DNA from: DASRAP01 sp035277145
GTDB taxonomy: Bacteria; Gemmatimonadota; Gemmatimonadetes; Gemmatimonadales; Gemmatimonadaceae
DNA: 27,029 nucleotides
Assembly (NCBI GenBank): GCA_035277145.1
Contig: DATELA010000040.1
Location: 1 to 27,029, forward strand
Reading direction: 5' to 3'
Below are positions 1 to 6,545 of this stretch, piece after piece; within the stretch, counting starts at the first letter, position 1; every line of letters starts with the position of its first letter. The notes beneath the pieces were generated by a model that was given only the letters and a program-made list of their open reading frames with translations, did no database searches and was not told where the DNA came from. Position numbers and translations under genes: made by a program.

Positions 1-2273
1 TCCCCATAGAACCGCCAATCGATGTTCATATCCCGCGTCAGCTTCTCCTTCGTCATCGCAAGGCGAAGCAGCGTGATCGGCATCGAGCCCTGACGAAGGA
101 TTTCGTCGTGGAATGCTTTCTCCGGCATCAAGCCCGAGTCCACGACCTCGCGACGCAATCCGCGCAACTGAATTGCGCCGAGCAAATACGCAGCCTGATA
201 CAGCGGCCCGTATCCACCTTCAAATGAACGGCGCACTTCAGCCATCGCGTTGTCGCGCTCGTGTCCCACGCGATCAACCAGGAAATCGACGGCTTCCTGC
301 GGCGACCACTGACCCATGTGGAACTTGAGCGAAAAGATGATGCGCGCGCAGCGGTGCATTCTCCAGAACAACGCACCGACGCGTTCTTCGGGCGTGTCGT
401 GGAATCCCTTCTCGTACATGATCATTTCCCAATACACGGGCCAGCCTTCACCCCAGAACGGTCCGCCGCCCAAACTCGGCCTGTAACCGCCGAAGCGTTG
501 GCCGTAAAAGCCGGTGAGGTTGTGGCCGGGAATCATTTCGTGAAACGCCGTCGCGTGCGACCACGGACGATTGTTGCCGCGCATGCTTTGTTGCCGCGCG
601 TCGAATTCCATTTCGTCCGTTGGGAACGACACGAGAATCTGCGCACCGCCGAGAAAGAACGGACTCGTGAGCTGCCGCTCCGGCGTCATCATCGTCATGT
701 GCTGCGATTCGACGTTGACCTCGGGCATCGTGATCAAGTCTTTCTCACGCAAATAATCGATGGCCTCGAACACGAGGTCTTTGATCATTTGCGGCTGGCC
801 GCCCGGTGGCGGGTGCATCGTCTTCGTTTTCTCGAGCGCTGCTTTCCAGTTGTCGCCGAATCCCATTTCGCGCGATGCCTTCAGCATCTCGGCATCGTGC
901 CACGCAAATTCGCGCTCAGCGATTTCAAGCAGCTGTTCCGGTGAGTACGGAATCAGTTCATCCTGCAAATCGCGAATGAGTCCTTCGCGTCCGCGCGCGC
1001 GTCCCGGAATTCCGCTGTTATCCGTTTTGCGCGGATTGCTGTCCGGTAACGCACGTCCGATGCGCGCAAGATCCAACTCGGCGCGCTTTTTCATATAGAG
1101 GTAGTCGACCTGCGCATTGCGCGTGAGCCGGTCGAAGTCGAGCGTGCGCAGCGCCGCGAGCCACCCGCGATAGAACGCAGAATCACGGACGGGTCCGCCA
1201 CCGAATCCCGCGCGTCCTCCGCCACCTGCTCCACCACGCCCTTCACCGCCGCGTCCACCTGGCGCTGGTGCTGTCAGCGCCGCACGGAATCGTTGCACGA
1301 TATCCGTCATTTCGTCTTGCGGCAGCGCGAGCAATTCATTGAGGTCAGGAACCTCTCCGTACTTCGGCGGTGGCGCGGGCTCGATGCGCAACGGCGCGCC
1401 CTGCATGTTCGACGTTTGATTCGCCGAAGCGACGCGATCGCGCAGAAACGTCGTGTACGCCTGCAACGTGGAGTCCACACGTTTGTACGGCAGACGATTC
1501 CACCAGGAAAAAATCGGATCGTATCCGTCGAAGAACACGAACCAGTTGTTGAGATTACCGCGGAGCGTTTCGAGTCCGGCTGCAGCGGCGCGCGCTTGTG
1601 CAGCGCTGGCGCGCGGCGCGCCGTCAGCGCCGCTGAGGCCTGCTTCGAGTCGCGATTTCATCTGCGCAACATCGCGCGTGATTTCCGTGATTGTTCGTGC
1701 AGCCGATTCACCTTCGATGGGCATGATGCGAATGCGCGATTCGACGAGCGCGTTGAGTCGCGTCGAGAACGGCATCAACGGCATCGCGCTCGCCAGCACG
1801 ACGGTTTCTGAATCGAGTCCCGCGAGATTGCGCGTAATCAGTTGTTTGAGTGAATCGAGTCCCGCGCGCGCGGGCACGGTGAGCTTGGTCGCGTCGAGTT
1901 TGTTGACCGCGTCCTGCCACGACATATCGAAGCGCTTGAGCCGCGCAATGCGTGCCGGTGATACAGTCACGTCGAGCACCGGTGTGGTGTCGTTTCCGCG
2001 ACCGGCGCCACGTCCACCCCCTCCGCGTCCGCCGCCACCACCAGCGCGACCACCGCTCGCGGAGCCGGCGTAATTCGACATCAACAGATTGCGGTCAGCG
2101 TTGTAGCGAACCGTGACGAGGCGCATCTCACTCCGACGCGGCGCGAGCAGCGAACGAAGGCTTGTCGGCACTGCGAGATCCACGGGAGCACCGCCCCCGC
2201 GTCCCTGCGCGCCGAGCGGAAGCGCGATGGCACCAGCCACCAGCGCGACAAGAACGCGTCGTACTCCGTTCAT
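1..2273 (-). CDS. DUF885 family secreted protein, 3' end off the window
   Basis: This minus-strand frame is open from an ATG at 2273 to the window edge (757 codons visible), so the C-terminus lies outside. The start is preceded by GGAGG five bases upstream. Residues 1-23 look like a signal peptide ending in GAQG. A Gly/Arg-rich low-complexity stretch follows at about 75-95, with a second near 345-365. The DUF885 hallmark HEMIPGH is at residues 578-584 (His578, Glu579, His584), and the family-typical PEKAFHDEILRQGSMP occurs near the visible end. DUF885 proteins are secreted, probably zinc-dependent, peptidase-like proteins of mostly unproven substrate. The HExxPGH motif differs from classic HExxH by an inserted Pro-Gly. 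It is transcribed divergently from the RHH operon. Family assignment is secure; the reaction is inferred. Confidence 0.88.
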   Translation of the reverse strand, partial: MNGVRRVLVALVAGAIALPLGAQGRGGGAPVDLAVPTSLRSLLAPRRSEMRLVTVRYNADRNLLMSNYAGSASGGRAGGGGGRGGGGRGAGRGNDTTPVLDVTVSPARIARLKRFDMSWQDAVNKLDATKLTVPARAGLDSLKQLITRNLAGLDSETVVLASAMPLMPFSTRLNALVESRIRIMPIEGESAARTITEITRDVAQMKSRLEAGLSGADGAPRASAAQARAAAAGLETLRGNLNNWFVFFDGYDPIFSWWNRLPYKRVDSTLQAYTTFLRDRVASANQTSNMQGAPLRIEPAPPPKYGEVPDLNELLALPQDEMTDIVQRFRAALTAPAPGGRGGEGRGGAGGGGRAGFGGGPVRDSAFYRGWLAALRTLDFDRLTRNAQVDYLYMKKRAELDLARIGRALPDSNPRKTDNSGIPGRARGREGLIRDLQDELIPYSPEQLLEIAEREFAWHDAEMLKASREMGFGDNWKAALEKTKTMHPPPGGQPQMIKDLVFEAIDYLREKDLITMPEVNVESQHMTMMTPERQLTSPFFLGGAQILVSFPTDEMEFDARQQSMRGNNRPWSHATAFHEMIPGHNLTGFYGQRFGGYRPSLGGGPFWGEGWPVYWEMIMYEKGFHDTPEERVGALFWRMHRCARIIFSLKFHMGQWSPQEAVDFLVDRVGHERDNAMAEVRRSFEGGYGPLYQAAYLLGAIQLRGLRREVVDSGLMPEKAFHDEILRQGSMPITLLRLAMTKEKLTRDMNIDWRFYG

Positions 2274-2342
2274 CACATCCTCCGAGGTATTCACGCCGAC
2301 TGCAGAGCCGGGATTCTACGCGGGAGCGCGGGTCGCCGTTAC

Positions 2343-2367
2343 GGGGTACGGGGGACGGGGTACCGGG
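2343..2367 (+). other. Four G-runs, candidate G-quadruplex
   Basis: Four G-runs (GGGG, GGGGG, GGGG, GGG) are separated by loops of 3, 2 and 4 bases, which fits the canonical G3+N1-7 quadruplex pattern. It lies in the divergent intergenic region, on the non-coding strand relative to the DUF885 gene and 13 bp from the palindromic operator. Embedded GGTAC/GTACC repeats give the segment additional self-complementarity. Folding and role are inferred. Confidence 0.4.
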
Positions 2368-2379
2368 TACCCGTGCCGC

Positions 2380-2403
2380 ATGTCAATACGCACGTATTGA
2401 CAT
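2380..2403. promoter_or_regulatory. Perfect 11-2-11 palindrome, likely RHH operator
   Basis: ATGTCAATACG is followed by CA and then its exact reverse complement. Each arm contains TTGACA reading outward (plus strand 2397-2402, minus strand 2386-2381), so the site could hold the -35 boxes of both divergent promoters. Its centre is about 41 bp upstream of the RHH gene's GTG and 118 bp upstream of the DUF885 start. RHH antitoxin-like proteins usually repress their own operon from such palindromes. No good -10 box is visible at standard spacing on either side, so exact promoter positions are uncertain. Confidence 0.6.
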
Positions 2404-2432
2404 CATAGTCGCGGCGCAGCAACTTCCCTCCC

Positions 2433-2918
2433 GTGAAGTCCACACAGCTCCAGATTCGCGTGACCCCCACACAAAAGGCACGGCTGCGGCAGCTCGCTTC
2501 GCGCGCGGGCCAAGACGTGTCGGCGTACGTCCTCGCTCGTGCGCTGCCAGCGGGTCGCGTGCGATTCGACGACGCCGTCCGCGCGCTTGCGGACGAATCC
2601 CGGCGTCGATTTGCCCTTGCCGAAGTCGCGGATGTGCTCGGCGACGCGCCGCTCACTGAGCTTCAACTCGATCTGGCGCCGCGCGGCCTCGAGCGCCTGT
2701 CGCCGTTTGCGCAGAACTATCTCGCCGCGCTCGTAGAGCAAGCGTGCGTGACCCGTGGGGCACCCCTGCCAGCCTGGACAACGTCCATCGCACCGCTCGA
2801 CGAGCCGTGGTTTGCATCCGACTTGCGATCCCTGCGTGCGCATTTGCTCGTCGCGTCGCCGCCGCCGTTCAAGCGACGCAATCTGTTCACTGATCCCGGC
2901 GTCGCCGGGCGCGTGTAG
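2433..2918 (+). CDS. RHH (ribbon-helix-helix) antitoxin-like protein
   Basis: This 161-residue protein starts at GTG 2433. Residues 3-39 look like a ribbon-helix-helix DNA-binding domain: a short strand (LQIRV) followed by two helices (TQKARLRQLASRAG and VSAYVLARAL). The C-terminal part, with APLPAWTTSIAPLDEPWF and SPPPFKRRNLFTD, is a conserved-looking partner-binding or structural extension rather than DNA-binding sequence. The gene is followed after 8 bp by a nucleotidyltransferase-like gene, so it probably acts as the antitoxin/regulator of that pair. No Shine-Dalgarno sequence precedes the start; a leaderless transcript or a downstream start is possible. The adjacent upstream palindrome is its likely operator. 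RHH call is good; toxin-antitoxin role is inferred. Confidence 0.72.
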   Translation: MKSTQLQIRVTPTQKARLRQLASRAGQDVSAYVLARALPAGRVRFDDAVRALADESRRRFALAEVADVLGDAPLTELQLDLAPRGLERLSPFAQNYLAALVEQACVTRGAPLPAWTTSIAPLDEPWFASDLRSLRAHLLVASPPPFKRRNLFTDPGVAGRV

Positions 2919-2926
2919 CCGCGGCT

Positions 2927-3445
2927 GTGGCGTCACTCACGCAGGCAGACATTCGCCGCTTGCTCGGATTGCTCGATGTCGAACTCGGCGCCGCTGGTGT
3001 ATCCGGAGAGGTCTATCTCGTTGGAGGCGCCGTGATGTGTCTTGCGCTCGGCGCGCGCGATTCGACGCGCGACGTCGACGCGGTTTTTCGACCGACCGCG
3101 GCGGTGCGCCAGGCGGCTGCGCGAGTCGCGGCCAAAGCGGATGTGCCGGAGACGTGGCTCAACGACGCTGTGAAAGGGTTTCTGGGTTCGCGCGCGGAGT
3201 TTGACACTTACCTCGATCTCCCTCACCTTCGAGTGTTCGTTGCGCGGCCCGAGTATCTGCTCGCCATGAAGTGCGCCGCGCTTCGTCTCGGTGAAGAGTT
3301 TCGCGATCTCGACGACGTGCGGTACCTTCTGCGCTATCTCAACGTGTCGCGCGCGGAAGACGCCATGGCGATCGTGACCAGGTACTTCGATTCGGCGCAA
3401 CTGATGCCCAAGACCCAGCTCGCGCTCGAGGAATTGCTCGCGTGA
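2927..3445 (+). CDS. DUF6036-type nucleotidyltransferase-like protein
   Basis: This 172-residue protein starts at GTG, 8 bp after the RHH gene. Residues 30-54 hold the nucleotidyltransferase-fold signature: GG at 33-34, then RDSTRDVD ending in Asp49 and Asp51, the likely metal-binding pair. The later segment EYLLAMKCAALR (109-120) and RDLDDVRYLL (126-135) is the typical second half of DUF6036/AbiEii-like proteins. Relatives include toxins that modify tRNA or proteins by nucleotide transfer, opposed by a co-encoded partner. Here the partner would be the RHH protein. The stop overlaps the next gene's start (GTGA). Family assignment is fairly firm; target and toxicity are unknown. Confidence 0.75.
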   Translation: MASLTQADIRRLLGLLDVELGAAGVSGEVYLVGGAVMCLALGARDSTRDVDAVFRPTAAVRQAAARVAAKADVPETWLNDAVKGFLGSRAEFDTYLDLPHLRVFVARPEYLLAMKCAALRLGEEFRDLDDVRYLLRYLNVSRAEDAMAIVTRYFDSAQLMPKTQLALEELLA

Positions 3446-4551
3446 TTTCCGCGCGAATTGCGTGGCGCGTTGTCGCGATCGCAGTCGCGCTGGTTGGGCC
3501 GCTTCGAGCGCAGGCTCCGCCATCGCTCACCGATTCAGCGTTCGCGCATCTCATCGCGACGCTTTCCGAACCGCCCGGCTATTTCGACACCGACAACCTC
3601 ATTTCGAACGAAGATTCGTATCTGCATGTCGTCGGCACGATCAAGCGATTGGGTGTGACCGGCGGTGCGTACATCGGGGTTGGGCCCGATCAGAACTATT
3701 CGTACATCGCCGCGATTCAGCCGCGCGTCGCATTCATCGTCGACATTCGCCGCGAGAACATGCTGGAGCACGTGCTGTTCAAGTCGATCTTCGCGCTCGC
3801 GCGCAATCGGCTCGAGTACTTGTGCTTGCTGTTTGGCAAACCCGCGCCCGCGGATACGAGCGGCTGGAGCGGGCCCACGATTGCGGCACTGATCGCGCAC
3901 GTTGATTCCACGCGCGCAACCGCGGCGGTCACCGCACGCATCAAACAACAAGTGCTGGACCGAGCGAAACGCACGCTTCCCGCGCTGTCCGCGCAGGATC
4001 TCGCGACCATCGGACGGTTCCACGACGCATTCATTACATACGGGCCTGCCTTGCAGTTCAACTCGTTCGGCCGTTCACCACAGCCGTACTATCCAACGTT
4101 CCGGCGGTTGCTCTTGGAAACGGATCGCACGGGCCGACAATCGAGTTATCTCGCGCACGAGGCGGACTTTCGCATCGTGAAGTCGCTGCACGCGCGCAAC
4201 CTGATCATTCCGATCGTTGGCGACTTCGGAAGTCCCACGGCGTTGCCCGCAGTCGGCAAGTGGCTTCGCGATCATCGCGAAACAGTGAGCGCGTTCTACA
4301 CGTCGAACGTCGAGCAGTATCTCTTTCGCGGCGGAGGCTTCGCGCAGTTCGCAAGCACAGTCGCCGAGTTACCGCGCAATGCGCGCACGCTCATGCTGCG
4401 CAGTTATTTTCTCGGCGATCATCCCAACACCGTCGCGGGATACCACGCCGCGCAGCTCGCCCAGTACATGGATCGGTTTGTTGCGCTCAACGCCGCCGGC
4501 CGGCTTCCGGGCTATCGATCACTCGTCATGCTGGACGTGATCGACCAATAG
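3442..4551 (+). CDS. Exported LIC_10091-like conserved protein
   Basis: This 369-residue protein starts at GTG 3442 and overlaps the previous stop by 4 bp, which suggests translational coupling. Residues 1-25 form a signal peptide (ISARIAWRVVAIAVALVGPLRAQA), so the mature protein is exported. Recognisable blocks are FDTDNLISNEDSYL (about 48-61), GGAYIGVGPDQNYSYIAAIQPRVAF (74-98), DIRRENMLEHVLFKSIFALARNRLEYLCLLFG (100-131), and late FRGGGFAQF / YRSLVMLDVIDQ. I recognise these as a conserved family named after Leptospira LIC_10091, with a possible methyltransferase-like fold; the reaction is unknown. Being third in an RHH-nucleotidyltransferase unit is unusual for an exported protein. It may be ordinary cargo read through from that promoter. 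Confidence 0.65.
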   Translation: MISARIAWRVVAIAVALVGPLRAQAPPSLTDSAFAHLIATLSEPPGYFDTDNLISNEDSYLHVVGTIKRLGVTGGAYIGVGPDQNYSYIAAIQPRVAFIVDIRRENMLEHVLFKSIFALARNRLEYLCLLFGKPAPADTSGWSGPTIAALIAHVDSTRATAAVTARIKQQVLDRAKRTLPALSAQDLATIGRFHDAFITYGPALQFNSFGRSPQPYYPTFRRLLLETDRTGRQSSYLAHEADFRIVKSLHARNLIIPIVGDFGSPTALPAVGKWLRDHRETVSAFYTSNVEQYLFRGGGFAQFASTVAELPRNARTLMLRSYFLGDHPNTVAGYHAAQLAQYMDRFVALNAAGRLPGYRSLVMLDVIDQ

Positions 4552-4553
4552 CC

Positions 4554-4579
4554 GGCGGCCGTATGTTCATGCGGTCGCC
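4554..4579 (+). other. Intergenic hairpin between 3442-4551 gene and TolC gene
   Basis: GGCGGCCGTATG and CATGCGGTCGCC pair over 12 positions, with two G-U wobbles, around a TT turn (the top pairs would open to form a loop). It begins 3 bp after the upstream stop codon. No T-tract follows, so it is more likely an mRNA 3'-end stabiliser or Rho-stalled end than a classical terminator. Confidence 0.4.
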
Positions 4580-4608
4580 CTGACCGCCTACACTCACGCA
4601 TCTTCACA

Positions 4609-6099
4609 ATGCACATCGCTATTGCTGCTGCAATGTTCGCCGTTCAGGCGGACACGATTCACCTGTCGCTCAACGAGGCGCTCGTTCTCGCGCAGAAGCA
4701 AAACACGGAATTCATCCGGCAGCAGTTGTCGTATGAGAACGCGGTCTCCAGGCTCTCGAGCGCGTACGGCCAACGCTACCTGCCCGCGGTCAATCTCGAT
4801 GTCACCACGCCTGCCTATTCCTCACGCCTGCGGCGAGAGACGGCGATTGATGACAACGGACAAGTGGTGACCGTCATTGGCCGTGAGCAGCGGCGCTCCC
4901 TGGGTGCGGAGCTGAACTTGAGTCAGCCGCTTCCCACCGGCGGTGTCCTGCGTATTTCCGGCGAGGTCGGCTCGGATAAACAGCCACTCCTCGATCCCGC
5001 TGAGCGGTATCAGGGCGCGACCAATGTAGGCATCTCGCTGCAGCAGGAGTTTTTCGGTGTCAATCGCACGGTGCGCGACTACCGGCTCGCCAAGGAGGAC
5101 TTCGCGCGCTCCGAAGCGCAGCTTCTCGACGGCGAACGTGGCATCGCACGCTTCATCATGTCGTCGTACTTCCAGCTGGTCCGCGCGCGCAAACAGGCAG
5201 TGATCGACAGCGTCACGTTCTTGCGTGATTCCCTCCGCAACGCCAACACCACTGCGGGAGGCGCGACGGTCAGCGAAGTGGACTCGCTCAAGTTCGAACT
5301 CGAAGCGGCGCGGTCCGCATTCAATCGCACGCGGTCCGCGCAAAACCTCCGGCGCGCGCGCGCGCAGCTCAACGAAGCGCTGGCGCTTCCGTCCGGCACC
5401 GTCGTCATTCCGGACTCGGCCCTGCGCGTGGAGCGCGTCGTCGCCGACGTCGACACTGGGCTGCAGTACGCGCGCGGGAACCGGTACGATCTGCGCCTCG
5501 CGCAGCTCAGCGTTGCCAACCGCGCAGACGGTTTGCGCGACGCGCGCCGCACTTCACCTGTTCGCGTGATCCTCGACGGCCGCCTCGGCTTTGACGGTTC
5601 CGGAACTGCCGGCGCAATGCAGCGTGCGCTCGACGATGCGTTCGGAACGCAGGGCAACTCGAAGTACGTCGAGTTGCGTGTTTCGATCCCGCTGCTCGAC
5701 CGCCGCAGCGAACAAAACAACGTCCAGCGTGCGATCAACGATCTCAGGATCGCGGAGTCGCGTCTCGCTGATGAGATGCGATCACTCGAGAACGAAGTGC
5801 GCCTCGCTGCGCAGCGCGTCGAGAACGCAGCGACACAGCTCACGCTCGCCGAGCGTCAGGTCGAGATTACGCGGCGTACACTTGCACTGCAGCTCGTCCG
5901 TTATGAGAGCGCGCAGATTTCCTCGCTGGAGTTTTTGATCGACCAGGGCAACACACGCTCCGCCGAGCTCTCGTTGATTGACGCGCAGGTGGAGATGCTC
6001 GAAGCCGCGGAAGAATGGCGCCGGGCGATTGGGGCGAGGAGCCAGATCTCGAGCGGCATCGAACCGCGCAGCCGTTTCAACGAGCGCGACAACCGGTAG
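4609..6099 (+). CDS. TolC-family outer-membrane efflux protein
   Basis: This 496-residue protein has the two-repeat architecture of outer-membrane efflux (OEP/TolC) proteins, near the usual 420-500 length. Each half has a barrel-strand pair (for example LSQPLPTGGVLRISGEVGS near 105-123 and VELRVSIPLLDRRSEQNN near 350-367) between long Ala/Glu/Arg-rich coiled-coil helices (about 165-270 and 370-470). The start SLNEALVLAQKQNTEF (20-35) is typical. The short N-terminus ending AVQA looks like a minimal signal peptide; no alternative start exists before the in-frame stop at 4549. It forms the outer-membrane exit duct of a tripartite pump or secretion system. No inner-membrane fusion protein lies nearby. 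A weak TACACT -10-like box is at 4589-4594; no Shine-Dalgarno sequence is visible. Confidence 0.9.
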   Translation: MHIAIAAAMFAVQADTIHLSLNEALVLAQKQNTEFIRQQLSYENAVSRLSSAYGQRYLPAVNLDVTTPAYSSRLRRETAIDDNGQVVTVIGREQRRSLGAELNLSQPLPTGGVLRISGEVGSDKQPLLDPAERYQGATNVGISLQQEFFGVNRTVRDYRLAKEDFARSEAQLLDGERGIARFIMSSYFQLVRARKQAVIDSVTFLRDSLRNANTTAGGATVSEVDSLKFELEAARSAFNRTRSAQNLRRARAQLNEALALPSGTVVIPDSALRVERVVADVDTGLQYARGNRYDLRLAQLSVANRADGLRDARRTSPVRVILDGRLGFDGSGTAGAMQRALDDAFGTQGNSKYVELRVSIPLLDRRSEQNNVQRAINDLRIAESRLADEMRSLENEVRLAAQRVENAATQLTLAERQVEITRRTLALQLVRYESAQISSLEFLIDQGNTRSAELSLIDAQVEMLEAAEEWRRAIGARSQISSGIEPRSRFNERDNR

Positions 6100-6121
6100 C
6101 GTTTCTCACGAGCCATCGCAA

Positions 6122-6168
6122 AGGGTACACCCTGAGCAGTTGACAGAAGCGGCTGGGTGTTTCATGTT
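6122..6168 (+). promoter_or_regulatory. Candidate sigma-70 promoter of PadR1-ADOP1
   Basis: A perfect TTGACA lies at 6140-6145 and a weaker CATGTT (3 of 6 matches to TATAAT) at 6163-6168 with 17-bp spacing. Transcription would start near 6175, inside the adjacent palindrome. A second small palindrome, AGGGT-AC-ACCCT, sits at 6122-6133 just upstream of the -35 box and could bind an additional regulator. Confidence 0.5.
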
Positions 6169-6189
6169 CCCCTAATCACATTAGGGGAA
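6167..6189. promoter_or_regulatory. 10-3-10 palindrome, likely PadR1 operator
   Basis: TTCCCCTAAT and ATTAGGGGAA are exact inverted arms around CAC, ending 4 bp before the PadR ATG. The site covers the predicted transcription start. PadR proteins typically repress their own operons from such sites. ATGT and ACAT half-sites of the PadR type also occur here, at 6164 and 6178, but with 10 bp between them rather than the usual 8. Confidence 0.65.
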
Positions 6190-6193
6190 GCTC

Positions 6194-6526
6194 ATGCCTG
6201 GCTCGATTGACCTGCTCCAAGGCACGCTCGATCTGCTCGTTCTCCGCACGCTCGCGTGGGGACCGATGCACGGCTACTCAGTCGCGCGCCTCATCAAGGA
6301 GCGCAGCGACGGCGTGTTTCTCATTGAAGAAGGCGCGCTGTATCCGGCACTCCACCGGCTCGAGCGCAAGGGATGGGTAGAGAGCGAGTGGGGCGTTTCC
6401 GAGAACAACCGCAAGGCGAAGTTCTACCAGCTGACCACGAGCGGCCGCGGCGCGATGCGCACCGAGCTCGCCGGCTGGAATCGCTACATCAAAGCAGTCG
6501 CCGGCGTGCTGCAGCCGGCGGCCTGA
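6194..6526 (+). CDS. PadR-family transcriptional regulator 1
   Basis: This 110-residue protein has standard length for the short PadR subfamily. Residues 5-85 form the winged helix: LLQGTLDLLVLRTLAWGPMHGYSVARLI, then EEGALYPALHRLERKGWVESEW (recognition helix and wing start) and NNRKAKFYQLTTSGR (wing). The remainder is the dimerisation helix. The ATG is preceded by GGGGAAGCTC, where GGGGAAG of the operator arm may also serve as a Shine-Dalgarno sequence. PadR proteins of this type repress the adjacent transporter until a ligand binds. It is followed after 19 bp by the ADOP permease and is surely co-transcribed with it. Confidence 0.93.
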   Translation: MPGSIDLLQGTLDLLVLRTLAWGPMHGYSVARLIKERSDGVFLIEEGALYPALHRLERKGWVESEWGVSENNRKAKFYQLTTSGRGAMRTELAGWNRYIKAVAGVLQPAA

Positions 6527-6545
6527 CGCACATCGTCGCGATCTC

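Noticed and set aside
261..944. 227-codon plus-strand frame at the left end
   Set aside because: Opposite the DUF885 gene, which carries the HEMIPGH motif and runs uninterrupted; the plus frame is Arg/His-rich.
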